Assembly: GCF_050107715.1 (NCBI RefSeq)
Contig: NZ_JBNILN010000015.1
Coordinates: 20,771-84,770, forward strand
Length of the DNA: 64,000 nt
Source of the DNA: Metabacillus_B sp050107715
GTDB lineage: Bacteria > Bacillota > Bacilli > Bacillales > Bacillaceae
Direction: 5' to 3'
Positions 43,092 through 52,437 of the stretch are shown piece after piece. The notes below the pieces were generated by a model. The model was not told where the DNA came from and did no database searches. It saw only the letters and a list, made by a program, of their open reading frames with translations. The position numbers and the translations under genes are program-made. Every line of letters starts with the position of its first letter. Positions within the stretch are counted from its first letter, which is position 1.

Positions 43092-43844
43092 TCATCCTTG
43101 TTTGCTGGCTTTGTACTTCCTTTTAAAAATTTTCGCTGCCTGAATCTTAACGGGAAGGAAGGGAGATTCCCGCATCTCAAATTCCTGTTTCGCTATCTTT
43201 TCTTTTAGCTGTTTCACCGTATGAACAGGTTCATAAAAATCGTTATATACGGCACCGATCTGACTATAATGATGCGTGTCGCTCCCTCCTGTAACGGCCG
43301 TATGAAATTCAGATGCCATGTCCTTCAGCCGGTACCGCAATCCCCGACCCTGCTTTACGGCATCCTTTGCATTCCATTCGAGGGCATCCAGCCTTGCAAG
43401 CTGTTCCTTTGACAGAGCAGCAAGCGGATTTTTTTCGCGAAACGGATGGGCTCCGATTTTCAGCATCTGCTCCATTCCATGAAATGACATCAGGTGATCA
43501 AATGTAATAAAATTCTCCCGGCTCTTAAACCTTTCAAGCCGCTTTGTCATGCGGATCATATCTGACCTTGATCCTATAATCAGGATATGCCCTCCCTCCG
43601 CTATGTCGACTTCCATCCCTGGAAAGACTCTTATCCCGGCTACTTCATAATACGTACTCTGGTAAGGATAATGCCTGTCAAGTGTTTGGTAAATCTGTAC
43701 ATAATCCTGTGCATTAAAATGCTCAGTCAGGGCAATGCCCTCTATTCCATTCCATTTTGCCTCCTCTGCAAGCCGAATAAATTCTCTAAGGGTGAACGGC
43801 ACTTTTTTCCCTAGTTTAGCATGAACGTGCAAGTCAATTTTCAC
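43092..43844 (-). CDS. PHP-domain metal-dependent phosphoesterase
   Basis: A 250-residue PHP protein. DLHVHAKLG at the start, ALTEHFNA near 40, GMEVDIAEGGHILIIG, HPFREKNP and GGSDTHHYSQIG supply the histidine and acidic metal ligands of the fold. PHP proteins hydrolyse phosphoesters, for example histidinol phosphate or nucleoside 3',5'-bisphosphates; this one has no sequence clue to choose. It diverges from the G3E GTPase gene. Confidence 0.85.
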   Translation of the reverse strand: MKIDLHVHAKLGKKVPFTLREFIRLAEEAKWNGIEGIALTEHFNAQDYVQIYQTLDRHYPYQSTYYEVAGIRVFPGMEVDIAEGGHILIIGSRSDMIRMTKRLERFKSRENFITFDHLMSFHGMEQMLKIGAHPFREKNPLAALSKEQLARLDALEWNAKDAVKQGRGLRYRLKDMASEFHTAVTGGSDTHHYSQIGAVYNDFYEPVHTVKQLKEKIAKQEFEMRESPFLPVKIQAAKIFKRKYKASKQG

Positions 43845-43997
43845 GTAAATTCCTCTTTCATATAATCATTCTACTCTACTATAATCGATCTCGGTGCGTT
43901 TGGGACCGGCTGTTGAAACAGGAGTTTCGCCTTTTTGTTGACTGAATGAGGCATCTTTGAGTAATATGGGAAAAAACAGTCAGGAATGGAGATCATC

Positions 43998-44909
43998 ATG
44001 AGCCAAACGGAGGTATACATACTCGGAGGGTTTTTAGGTGCAGGCAAAACAACCCTTCTTAAAAATCTTTTGAAAGAAGAAAAAGAAACAGGCAGAAAGA
44101 TCGCAGTGGTTATGAATGAGCTTGGAAAAGAGTCGATAGACAGTGATGCAGTGCCGGATGACATTCCATTAAAAGAACTTTTAAACGGATGTGTATGCTG
44201 TACGATGCAGGGGCAGTTTGAAACCCAGCTCCATCTGCTGCTTGAAGATCATGGGCCAGACGTCATCTATATTGAAACAACAGGCGCTGCCCACCCTGTA
44301 GAAGTCCTCGATTCCTGTCTATCCCCGCTTTTTGCAGACAGGCTGCAGATGAAAGGAATCATTTCAATTGTGGATGGCTCCAGATGGGATGCACAGGACC
44401 ACTTGAGTATTCCTGTGAGGAGACTCCTGATTGAGCAGGTTAAGCATGCCGATCTTGTCCTGCTGAACAAAACGGACCTTCTTAGCGAAGCAGAGCAAGC
44501 AGAAATAGTCCGGCAGCTTCAAGCCATTCAAGTCAGAGGAAGTCTGATTATGACCTCCCATGCAAAGGTGAATCTGGCTGATATCAGAAAGATGACAGGA
44601 TCCCGTAAAGGGGAAATCGAAAAATCAGATATTGGCAAACTCCACATGAAAACCTATGTCCACTCCTTCGCTGGTTCAGTCGATCTGGAAGGGTTTGAAC
44701 AATTTTTACGCGAGATGCCCGAAACCATTTACCGTATTAAAGGCTATGTATCCTTTTCGGAATCCGAGGGAACATTTTCAGTTCAATACTCGTACGGGAT
44801 GCCACTATACATGAAGGAACCGCTCAAAATGAAGCCGCTGCTTGTGTTCATTGGAGAAAATCTTAATCACAGCTGGATCAGCGAAAAAATGGAAGAAATC
44901 ACGAGGTGA
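43998..44909 (+). CDS. G3E-family GTPase / metallochaperone (CobW/YjiA type)
   Basis: A 303-residue GTPase with GGFLGAGKTTLL (Walker A), MNELGKESIDS, the metal-binding NGCVCCTM (C-X-C-C), ETTGAAHPVE and NKTDL guanine specificity motif, and a CobW C-terminal domain. Such proteins load zinc or other metals onto targets. GGAG stands about 8 bases before the ATG at 43998 (an in-frame ATG lies at 43986). No Zur box was seen upstream and it is far from the cobalamin genes, so a zinc role is more likely than a B12 one. Confidence 0.85.
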   Translation: MSQTEVYILGGFLGAGKTTLLKNLLKEEKETGRKIAVVMNELGKESIDSDAVPDDIPLKELLNGCVCCTMQGQFETQLHLLLEDHGPDVIYIETTGAAHPVEVLDSCLSPLFADRLQMKGIISIVDGSRWDAQDHLSIPVRRLLIEQVKHADLVLLNKTDLLSEAEQAEIVRQLQAIQVRGSLIMTSHAKVNLADIRKMTGSRKGEIEKSDIGKLHMKTYVHSFAGSVDLEGFEQFLREMPETIYRIKGYVSFSESEGTFSVQYSYGMPLYMKEPLKMKPLLVFIGENLNHSWISEKMEEITR

Positions 44910-44922
44910 TTTTCCAATTCAT

Positions 44923-44966
44923 TAAAAAGCCGTACTGTCTGCTTTGACAGTACGGCTTTTTCTTTT
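44923..44966. terminator. Bidirectional terminator
   Basis: AAAAGCCGTACTGTC pairs with GACAGTACGGCTTTT around a six-base loop between convergent genes. Confidence 0.9.
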
Positions 44967-44967
44967 T

Positions 44968-45804
44968 TTATCCTTTTTTGCCTGGTTTCAGGTTTTGGGT
45001 GATGCGGTCTAGTATGATGGCAAGAATAACGATGGCAAGACCCGATTCAAATCCAAGCCCTACTTCAATTCTCTGAACAGCCCGGTAAACTTCAACTCCA
45101 AGTCCCGGCGCCCCTACGAGTGATGCGATGACAACCATGGAAAGTGCCAGCATGATGCTCTGGTTGATCCCAGCCATGATTGTTCCCATAGCAAGCGGGA
45201 GCTGAACCTTAAATAGCTTTTGAGAGGTCGTCGAACCGAATGCATTAGCTGCCTCCACTAAATCCTCCGGAACCTGTCTAATGCCCAAGTTGGTCAGCCG
45301 GATGGTCGGAGGCATTGCGAAGATGACTGATGCGATAATCCCCGGAACTACTCCAATTCCAAAGAAAAGAATGGATGGAATCAAATAAACAAATGCCGGC
45401 ATCGTCTGCATAAAATCCAATACCGGGGAAATGATTCCAGAAGCACGGTCGCTCTGGGATGACCAGATACCGAGCGGGATCCCCAGGATAATGGAAATGA
45501 TAACAGCGGTAAGCACCAATGCAAGCGTGTCAATTGTCTGTTCCCAGTAGCCAAGGTTAATAATAAGCAGAAGCCCAATCAGTGTAAAAAGGGTCAGGCC
45601 CCATTTTCGGCTTACCCAGTAGGCAAGGCCCGCAACAATTGCTGCAAACAGGACAGCTGGGATCAGCATCATCAAATTGACTAGAATATCATTGAAGCCC
45701 TCAATAATATCTCCTGCCATATTGAAGAATCCCAAAAGCTGATCATTTAAAAACTCCACGAACATGTCGACATACTTGCCTATTGGGAGCTTAGGAATGT
45801 TCAA
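44968..45804 (-). CDS. opuAB: Glycine betaine ABC transporter permease (OpuAB/ProW type)
   Basis: A 278-residue permease with about six membrane segments and the family core GIPLGIWSSQSDRASGIISPVLDFMQTMPAFVYLIP (parts: LDFMQTMPAFVYLIP) and the EAA loop VEAANAFGSTTSQKLFKVQLP. It overlaps the ATPase gene by 14 bases. It transports glycine betaine or related osmoprotectants with the ATPase and the divergently encoded binding protein. Confidence 0.9.
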   Translation of the reverse strand: MNIPKLPIGKYVDMFVEFLNDQLLGFFNMAGDIIEGFNDILVNLMMLIPAVLFAAIVAGLAYWVSRKWGLTLFTLIGLLLIINLGYWEQTIDTLALVLTAVIISIILGIPLGIWSSQSDRASGIISPVLDFMQTMPAFVYLIPSILFFGIGVVPGIIASVIFAMPPTIRLTNLGIRQVPEDLVEAANAFGSTTSQKLFKVQLPLAMGTIMAGINQSIMLALSMVVIASLVGAPGLGVEVYRAVQRIEVGLGFESGLAIVILAIILDRITQNLKPGKKG

Positions 45805-46993
45805 TGGTATTCACCTCTCTCCCGGCCAGCGCCTGAATCACCCGTTCACGTTTTACAACGCCTCGAATCCGGTTGTCCTCATCCAGAACCGGAAGCGGGT
45901 ATCTTGTATCGGCCATCTTTTCGTACATTTCTTCAATCAGGGTGTCAATTCTTACAACCGGCACATCGGTTTTTAGAAATGCTGAAATCGGCTGATCGCG
46001 TTTTACGGCCTCAGAAACATCATCAGCTGTTACCAGACCCATGTATGATTTTTTGCGGTCAACGGCATAGATGCTGGACATTCCGGCATCGCGCATGATT
46101 TTAAGCGCCACGCGCGGTCCCCTGTCAACCTGAATGGTTTCAGCACGAGACATGACCGATTCAGCTGTCAGCACTTTGGCAAGATTAACGTCTTCAACAA
46201 AGCGTTCGACATAATCATTAGCCGGATTCGTCATGATGTCTTCCGGTGTACCGATCTGGACAATCTCCCCATCCTTCATAAGAGCGATCCGGTCACCGAT
46301 CCGCAGAGCCTCGTCCAGGTCATGTGTAATAAATATAATCGTTTTCTTCATCTTTTCCTGCAGTTCAATCAGTTCATCCTGCATGTCTTTGCGGATCAGC
46401 GGATCGAGAGCACTGAAAGCTTCATCCATGAGAAGAATGTCAGGATCATTGGCAAGTGCTCTTGCAAGTCCCACCCGCTGCTGCATTCCACCGCTCAATT
46501 CGCCTGGATAGCTTTTCTCATATCCCTTTAACCCCACAAGCTCAAGAGAATGCTGTGCTTTTGCTTCCCGTTCCTGCTTTTGAACACCTTGAACTTCAAG
46601 TCCGTAGGCCGCATTCTCAAGAACATTCCGGTGCGGAAATAAAGCAAACTTTTGAAACACCATGCTCATTTTCTTCCTTCTAACCTCTCTCAGTTCCTCG
46701 CCCTTCATCTTCACAAGATCTTTCCCATCAATCATCAGAGAGCCTGCCGTCGGATCGATCAGCCGGTTAAACATACGAACGAGCGTAGATTTACCGCTTC
46801 CTGAAAGCCCCATGATGACAAAAATTTCTCCGCTATGTACTTCAAAACTTGCTTCCTTAACCCCTACAGTCAATCCTGCTTCTTTAAGTATTTCTGTTTT
46901 TGACTTGCCTTTTTTAAGGAGTTCAATACCCTTTTGAGGATTTTTACCGAAGATTTTACTGACGTTCTCGGCTTTGATTTTTACATTTTCCAT
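45791..46993 (-). CDS. opuAA: Glycine betaine ABC transporter ATPase with CBS pair (OpuAA/ProV type)
   Basis: A 400-residue ATPase: IMGLSGSGKSTLVR (Walker A), LSGGMQQRVGLARAL (signature), ILLMDEAFSALDP (Walker B), FITHDLDEA (H-loop), then a tandem CBS module from about residue 280 (AESVMSRAETIQV; MADTRYPLPVLDEDN). In OpuA the CBS pair senses ionic strength or cyclic-di-AMP and gates transport. First gene of the two-gene unit. Confidence 0.93.
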   Translation of the reverse strand: MENVKIKAENVSKIFGKNPQKGIELLKKGKSKTEILKEAGLTVGVKEASFEVHSGEIFVIMGLSGSGKSTLVRMFNRLIDPTAGSLMIDGKDLVKMKGEELREVRRKKMSMVFQKFALFPHRNVLENAAYGLEVQGVQKQEREAKAQHSLELVGLKGYEKSYPGELSGGMQQRVGLARALANDPDILLMDEAFSALDPLIRKDMQDELIELQEKMKKTIIFITHDLDEALRIGDRIALMKDGEIVQIGTPEDIMTNPANDYVERFVEDVNLAKVLTAESVMSRAETIQVDRGPRVALKIMRDAGMSSIYAVDRKKSYMGLVTADDVSEAVKRDQPISAFLKTDVPVVRIDTLIEEMYEKMADTRYPLPVLDEDNRIRGVVKRERVIQALAGREVNTIEHS

Positions 46994-47087
46994 AGGTCCA
47001 CCTCTTTCTATTGCTATTGTTTGTGTGAAGGACTGTTAAGATTCATGCTTTCAGGAAAAAATAGAGATATGGTCATGAGGGGGATAG

Positions 47088-47116
47088 TACATACATACCC
47101 CATGTATCAGTATGTA
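47088..47116. promoter_or_regulatory. Palindrome in the divergent opu promoter region
   Basis: TACATAC (47088-47094) and GTATGTA (47110-47116) form an inverted repeat with inner ATACAT/ATGTAT pairing. It lies between the divergent ATPase and binding-protein genes and may bind a GbsR/OpcR-type regulator; that is inference. Confidence 0.45.
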
Positions 47117-47213
47117 AACCTATTCACATAATTTTTTCATTGAATAGTGTTTTATCCTTGACTGATTAGGGAAAACAAATACAGCGATTGAAGAAAGAGA
47201 GGAGACATACATA

Positions 47214-48086
47214 TTGAAAAAGATGAAGCTTGCGGTTATTTTATCTCTGCTATTTACCCTCGTACTTGCCTCCTGCAGCAGCCCGCTTGGAGACAGCAAA
47301 AAGAAAATCAAAATTGGAATGATCAACTGGATTGATAACATTTCTACTGCCTATCTATGGAAGGTTCTTTTAGAAGAAAAAGGCTATAATGTTGAAATGA
47401 TGGAGCTTGATAAAGCAGCGAACTGGACCGGTGTGGCCCGGGGAGACATTGATATTCAGGGAAATGTCTGGCTGCCAATCACGGATAAGCCTTTTTATGA
47501 CAAATATAAAGAGGACGTAGAACTTCATGACGAATGGTATAAAGGAACCCAGCTCGGGATAGCTGTACCATCGTATTTGAAAGATGTGAATTCATTGGAG
47601 GATTTGAATACGGTCAAGGATAAGTTCGGAGGGAAAGTGTACGGAATTGACCCCGGCTCAAGCTTAATGCAGCTTACAGGTAAAATGAAAACGGATTACA
47701 GCCTGGATTATACAATTGTGGAATCATCAGAGGCCGCGATGCTTGTTGAGCTGAAAAAAGCCTATGACAATCAGAAGCCGATCGCTGTCACACTGTGGAG
47801 TCCCCACTGGATCTTCTCCGATATGGACCTCAAGTATTTAAAAGACCCTAAAGAATCATACGGGAAACCTGATAATATCCAGTACATGACAAGAAAAGGG
47901 TTCAGCAAGGAACACCCGGAAATTATTGAGTGGATGAACAATTGGGAGCTTAACGACGATCAAATGTCCGAACTCATTAAATATGTGAATGCAGCAGCTC
48001 AGTCAGAGGATGGATACTACCCTGAGCGTGGCGCAAAAAAATGGATTGAAGACAACCGTGATCTGACTGACAGCTGGTTTGAATAA
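47214..48086 (+). CDS. opuAC: Glycine betaine-binding lipoprotein (OpuAC/ProX type)
   Basis: A 290-residue substrate-binding protein. LVLASCSSPLG is the lipobox. KIGMINWIDNISTAYLWKVL, ANWTGVARGDIDIQGNVWLP and TLWSPHWIFSDMDLKYLKDP carry the aromatic residues of a betaine cage. The lobe order is ProX-like, not the swapped order known for B. subtilis OpuAC. A TTG start with AGGAG 10 bases upstream is used. The gene is divergent from opuAA-opuAB, whereas in B. subtilis it is third in the operon. Confidence 0.88.
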   Translation: MKKMKLAVILSLLFTLVLASCSSPLGDSKKKIKIGMINWIDNISTAYLWKVLLEEKGYNVEMMELDKAANWTGVARGDIDIQGNVWLPITDKPFYDKYKEDVELHDEWYKGTQLGIAVPSYLKDVNSLEDLNTVKDKFGGKVYGIDPGSSLMQLTGKMKTDYSLDYTIVESSEAAMLVELKKAYDNQKPIAVTLWSPHWIFSDMDLKYLKDPKESYGKPDNIQYMTRKGFSKEHPEIIEWMNNWELNDDQMSELIKYVNAAAQSEDGYYPERGAKKWIEDNRDLTDSWFE

Positions 48087-48116
48087 AAATAACCCTCTCC
48101 TGAGGGTTATTTTTTA
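48084..48116 (+). terminator. Terminator after the betaine-binding protein gene
   Basis: AAATAACCCTC pairs with GAGGGTTATTT around a short loop, followed by T residues. Confidence 0.85.
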
Positions 48117-48155
48117 TGCCTTTTATTCATAGCCAAGCACGGACCCAGTCTGCAG

Positions 48156-49187
48156 CTAAAATCCTGATACCACTACTTTGCCGATGGTTTTGCCGGATTC
48201 TGCTTTCTCATGGGCTTTTCTTATGCTCTCTGCACTGAAGGGTTTGATCGTCTCTGTTAACGTTGGCTTCAGCTTTCTGCTGGCAAATAACTCACCTATC
48301 TCAGTAAGGATTTTATGCTGGCTCTCCATATCAACTGTTTCAAACAACGACTTGGTGAACATAAACTCCATCACAAACGTAATGCTCTTCTGCTGCAAAA
48401 GACTGATATCCAAAGGGGTTTTCGTCTCTACGATCGAGCAGATCCTCCCCTGTGGAGCAATGGCCTCCATCATCGGTTCCCAATGCTGGTCCGTGCTGTT
48501 CAGGCAAAAAATATAATCTGGCTGGGCATACCCTTTCGCTTCCAGCTGAGCTTTTAATGGCTCATAGTGGCTAATGGTTTCGTCGGCACCATGTTCCTTC
48601 GCCCACTCTTGCGTTTCTCTTCTGGAGGCTGTTCCAATAACGGTCAGCCCTGCCCACTTGGCAAGCTGAAGGGCAATTGATCCAACTCCGCCGGCCGCGC
48701 CGATAATCAAAATGGATTTTCCCTCGTTTTGTTCCTGGTCCCGGCTGATGCCAAGCCTCTCAAATAGCCCTTCCCACGCCGTCAGACTCGTTAGCGGCAT
48801 GGCTGCTGCTTCTTCAAATGTCAGGATATCCGGCTTTGCAGCTGCAATTCTTTCATCCACTAGATGATATTCACTGTTTGTACCCGGGCGGGAAATAGAG
48901 CCAGCATAATAGACCGAATCTCCAGGCTGGAACATTGTCACACCTGATCCGGTTTTCTCTACAACTCCGGAAGCATCCCATCCTAAAACTTTCAGCTCCT
49001 TCTCTTCCCCATCTTTTGGAGCGCGGACTTTCGTATCGACCGGATTAACAGAAACGGCTTTAATTTTCACCAGAATATCCCGTTCGCCAGGTTCGGGCCT
49101 GTTAACTTCTTCCTCCACTATGCTTTCGGGATGGCTGATCGGCAAATATTGATGTAAGCCTGCAGCCTTCATTTTAGCAGTCATCAT
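48156..49187 (-). CDS. Zinc-type alcohol dehydrogenase-like / quinone oxidoreductase
   Basis: A 343-residue MDR-family reductase of the zinc-lacking quinone oxidoreductase branch: VKIKAVSVNPVDTKVR, LGWDASGVVEKTGSGV, SLTAWEGLFERL, IIGAAGGVGSIALQLAKWAGL (NADPH motif) and GADETISHY. No structural-zinc cysteine cluster is present. AAAGG is 7 bases before the ATG. It probably reduces quinones or enones with NADPH. Stands alone. Confidence 0.85.
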   Translation of the reverse strand: MMTAKMKAAGLHQYLPISHPESIVEEEVNRPEPGERDILVKIKAVSVNPVDTKVRAPKDGEEKELKVLGWDASGVVEKTGSGVTMFQPGDSVYYAGSISRPGTNSEYHLVDERIAAAKPDILTFEEAAAMPLTSLTAWEGLFERLGISRDQEQNEGKSILIIGAAGGVGSIALQLAKWAGLTVIGTASRRETQEWAKEHGADETISHYEPLKAQLEAKGYAQPDYIFCLNSTDQHWEPMMEAIAPQGRICSIVETKTPLDISLLQQKSITFVMEFMFTKSLFETVDMESQHKILTEIGELFASRKLKPTLTETIKPFSAESIRKAHEKAESGKTIGKVVVSGF

Positions 49188-49294
49188 CCATCATCCTTTC
49201 TCACTACTTTATCTTCCCTAGTATTTGGGGATAAAAACTTTCAGGCACTCCCTTTTTCCTTTATAATCAAGGAGGCTGGAAAGGAGCGGTTTCG

Positions 49295-49552
49295 TTGGAA
49301 TTTGCACTGGTTTTATTCATCATCCCATTTGCAGTCATGATTTTATCCCTTGCCGGCTCATGGCTGATCCGCAAAATTTGGGTTATGCCTGTTTTGATGC
49401 TGCTGATCCTCATCTTCCTGACAATGACAATCTTTAACGACACATTCACAATCTGGGTATCCATCTATACAGTCCTTTCTATTCTCGTATCCTACTTTGG
49501 GAAAACAGGCAGGGATTTGTACGAAAAAAACAAAAAGGAAAAAGAGCTTTAG
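49295..49552 (+). CDS. DUF2651 membrane protein (YbeC-like)
   Basis: An 85-residue protein with three hydrophobic segments (about 2-22, 28-46 and 51-68) and a basic tail. The pattern and size fit DUF2651. AAAGGAG is about 10 bases before a TTG start. Function unknown; followed by a terminator. Confidence 0.65.
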   Translation: MEFALVLFIIPFAVMILSLAGSWLIRKIWVMPVLMLLILIFLTMTIFNDTFTIWVSIYTVLSILVSYFGKTGRDLYEKNKKEKEL

Positions 49553-49616
49553 CAGCTCGGAAGGAACACATCAGAAAATAATGGATCAGGCCGTTTTCAA
49601 ACTTAAAGGAAGCAAT

Positions 49617-49651
49617 GTAAAAACTCTTGGAAATGATCCAAGAGTTTTTAT
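49617..49651. terminator. Terminator between DUF2651 gene and ykpA
   Basis: AAACTCTTGGA pairs with TCCAAGAGTTT around a five-base loop; T and A runs flank both sides. Confidence 0.85.
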
Positions 49652-49679
49652 ATGTTATCTGAAATTTAGATGGATATCG

Positions 49680-51302
49680 TTAAGAGGCATACATTTCCTG
49701 CAGCTGCTTCTGAACATCACTGTCTTCCAAAAATTCATCATAGGACATTTGTTTATCCACAAAGCCATTAGGGGTCAGTTCAATAATCCGGTTGGCTATC
49801 GTCTGAACAAACTGATGGTCATGAGAAGCGAACAGCATAGATCCTTTAAAGTTTATCATCCCGTTATTTAATGCTGTGATGGATTCCAGATCCAAGTGGT
49901 TCGTTGGTTCATCCATAATCAGCACGTTCGCTCCGCTCAGCATCATTTTGGAGAGCATGCAGCGCACCTTCTCTCCTCCGGAAAGAACGCTTGATTTTTT
50001 CAGCACTTCTTCCCCGGAGAAAAGCATTCTTCCCAGGAATCCGCGAAGGAAGCTTTCGCTTTGGTCGTTCGGAGAATACTGTCTTAGCCAGTCGACAAGG
50101 TTTTGATCGTTGCTGTCAAAATATTCGTTATTGTCTTTAGGGAAATACGACTGTGAGGTTGTAACGCCCCATTTGAATGTCCCGCTGTCAGCTTCCATTT
50201 CTCCAGTCAGTATTTTGAACAAGGTGGTTTTAGCCACCTCATCACCGCCTGTAAACGCAATCTTGTCACCCTTATTCATAATAAAGCTCACGTTATCAAG
50301 AACTTTAACGCCATCAATCGTTTTAGAAATTTCCTCTACACGCAGGAGGTCATTCCCGATTTCCCGTTCAGGGGTGAAATGGACATAAGGATACTTTCTT
50401 GAAGACGGACGAATATCATCCAGTGATATTTTATCAAGAAGCTTTTTACGGGAAGTCGCCTGTTTGGATTTGGATGCATTGGCGCTGAACCTTGCAATGA
50501 ATGCCTGAAGTTCCTTGATTTTCTCTTCTTTTTTCTTATTAGCGTCCGAAGCCATGCGCTGGGCCAGCTGGCTGGACTCATACCAGAAGTCATAGTTCCC
50601 GACGTAAACCTGAATTTTCCCAAAATCAAGATCGGCAATATGGGTACAGACTTTATTAAGGAAGTGACGGTCATGGGATACAACAATGACTGTATTTTCA
50701 AAGTTAATTAAAAATTCCTCCAGCCAGCCGATCGCCTTTAAATCCAAGTGGTTCGTAGGCTCATCCAGTAAAAGCACATCCGGCTTTCCGAACAAAGCCT
50801 GTGCAAGCAGCACCTTTACCTTGTCTCCGCCTGTGAGCTCTGCCATTGTTTTCGTGTGAAGCTCCTCAGGAATCCCAAGACCTTTAAGAAGAATAGCCGC
50901 TTCACTTTCTGCTTCCCAGCCGTTCAGCTCGGCAAATTCTCCTTCAAGCTCGGCCGCTTTCATCCCATCCTCATCTGAAAAATCAGCTTTCATATAAATG
51001 GCGTCTTTTTCCTGCATCACTTCATAAAGGCGTTCATGACCCATAATGACAACTTTCATTACTTCATGTTCTTCATATTCAAAATGGTTTTGCTTCAATA
51101 CAGCAAGACGCTCACCGGGTCCCATATGAACGTCACCGCTCTGAGCTTCGACTTCTCCTGAAAGAATTTTAAGGAACGTTGATTTTCCTGCTCCATTTGC
51201 CCCAATCAGTCCGTAGCAGTTACCGGGAGTGAATTTTATATTAACATCTTCAAAAAGCTTGCGGTCGCCGTAGCGCAAGCCGACATTGTTTACTGTAATC
51301 AT
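49680..51302 (-). CDS. ykpA: ABC-F ATPase YkpA-like
   Basis: A 540-residue soluble protein with two ABC domains and the interdomain P-site linker (about 240-310, NKKKEEKIKELQAFIARF). Domain 1: GANGAGKSTF, LTGGDKVKVLLAQAL, VLLLDEPTNHLD. Domain 2: GGDEVAKTTLF (the Ala-Lys form usual in YkpA/YbiT), LSGGEKVRCMLSKMM, VLIMDEPTNHLD. ABC-F proteins of this group act on the ribosome; YkpA is a housekeeping translation factor, not an antibiotic-resistance type. It is intact, unlike the ABC-F relic at 35 kb. Confidence 0.92.
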   Translation of the reverse strand: MITVNNVGLRYGDRKLFEDVNIKFTPGNCYGLIGANGAGKSTFLKILSGEVEAQSGDVHMGPGERLAVLKQNHFEYEEHEVMKVVIMGHERLYEVMQEKDAIYMKADFSDEDGMKAAELEGEFAELNGWEAESEAAILLKGLGIPEELHTKTMAELTGGDKVKVLLAQALFGKPDVLLLDEPTNHLDLKAIGWLEEFLINFENTVIVVSHDRHFLNKVCTHIADLDFGKIQVYVGNYDFWYESSQLAQRMASDANKKKEEKIKELQAFIARFSANASKSKQATSRKKLLDKISLDDIRPSSRKYPYVHFTPEREIGNDLLRVEEISKTIDGVKVLDNVSFIMNKGDKIAFTGGDEVAKTTLFKILTGEMEADSGTFKWGVTTSQSYFPKDNNEYFDSNDQNLVDWLRQYSPNDQSESFLRGFLGRMLFSGEEVLKKSSVLSGGEKVRCMLSKMMLSGANVLIMDEPTNHLDLESITALNNGMINFKGSMLFASHDHQFVQTIANRIIELTPNGFVDKQMSYDEFLEDSDVQKQLQEMYAS

Positions 51303-51389
51303 AGTTTAAGTCCTCCAATTAATAATCATCCTCTTCATTATAGCATGAATAGCCAGGAAATAGACAAATGGATTCCTGTCTGAATCCTG

Positions 51390-52295
51390 TTAGTCCCTCC
51401 CTCCCCGGCGCTTTCTTTTCCAGAAGGAATAAACTATCCAGCCAGCTGCAAACAACATGATCCAAATTGGGAGATTTCCTGCAGTAAACACAATGAATGC
51501 CGATCCTCCATATAAAAGCGCATTGATGCTTCCCATAAATTGCCGCTGTGTTTTCTCCCACGTATTCCATTCCTTGTTATCAACCCCCGGCACTACCACC
51601 TTTGATTCACTAAGCTGGATGGTAACCGTAGAGAAATCAGTTTGGTTCTCAAGGTAATTCTTTCTCCCCTTCAGCTGTTCGATCTCCTCCTGGACAGTGG
51701 ATAGATCCTTTGAAATGGACAGCAAATCAGCCGTTTTGTCCGCTTTTTCCATAAACGAGAGGAGTCTTTCTTCAACCGCCTGCTTCGCTTTGAGTCTGGA
51801 ATCCAAGTCCACGAATTCCTCCGTCACATCTTGCCCTGAAACATGTTTACTGAATATTTTCAGTTCACCATTTTCAATGACGGCTAAAAACCCGTTGAAC
51901 TCCTGCTGGGGAATTCTTAAAGTGATGCTCCCCTCCCGCGGTCCATTTTCCGTTTTGTTTGATGAAGTGCTGACGATATAGCCGCCTGCAGCTTGAGCGT
52001 CTTTTTCGATTTTAGTATAAGCCTTATTGTAATCTTCTGCTTCTATACTCATTTCCGCTGTATAGATAATCTTTTGATCCTGGGGAGATTTGATCAGTTG
52101 CTGACCTTCCTGTTCAGCAGGCTGTTCAGTTTCTGCTTTCACCCCGCTCTTTTCATTTAGTGCCTCTTTTTCTTCTGCTGCCATCATTTCTCCATCTCCG
52201 GAAGCTGAGTGGTCCCGGGAGCTCGCATTATTTTCATTGCTGCAGCCGGTCAAGATGAAAATAACAAGCAAAACGCCTGCTGCAAGTTTAATCAT
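51390..52295 (-). CDS. DUF4349 lipoprotein with coiled coil and C-terminal membrane segment
   Basis: A 301-residue protein: a lipobox (IFILTGCSN), an acidic linker rich in Glu, a DUF4349 domain (about 75-240, YTAEMSIEAEDYNKAYTKIE, GGYIVSTSSNKT, LDSRLKAKQAVEERLL), a heptad helix near 175-205 and one membrane segment near 260-280 followed by a basic tail KRKRRG. Start at 52295 follows GAGGTG; the longer frame from 52325 puts charged residues before the signal. Found widely in Bacillus; function unknown, probably cell-envelope related. Confidence 0.85.
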   Translation of the reverse strand: MIKLAAGVLLVIFILTGCSNENNASSRDHSASGDGEMMAAEEKEALNEKSGVKAETEQPAEQEGQQLIKSPQDQKIIYTAEMSIEAEDYNKAYTKIEKDAQAAGGYIVSTSSNKTENGPREGSITLRIPQQEFNGFLAVIENGELKIFSKHVSGQDVTEEFVDLDSRLKAKQAVEERLLSFMEKADKTADLLSISKDLSTVQEEIEQLKGRKNYLENQTDFSTVTIQLSESKVVVPGVDNKEWNTWEKTQRQFMGSINALLYGGSAFIVFTAGNLPIWIMLFAAGWIVYSFWKRKRRGGRD

Positions 52296-52403
52296 TAGGC
52301 ACCTCTTTTTCCTTTTTAAATACATAGACGTCTTTGTTTTACAAATGTTACAAAATTATGTAATTTTTTCACAATGAATCCTTTCTTTTTTGGCAGAAGG
52401 CAG

Positions 52404-52437
52404 AACATAATAAAAAACCGATCCAATGGATCGGCTT
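52404..52437 (-). terminator. Terminator after the signal peptidase gene
   Basis: CCGATCC and GGATCGG (52418-52434) form a stem with AAT loop; on the minus strand a T run follows. Confidence 0.8.

Noticed and set aside
43845..43997. A Zur box before the G3E GTPase gene.
   Set aside because: No AAATCGTAA-type inverted repeat could be found in the intergenic region.
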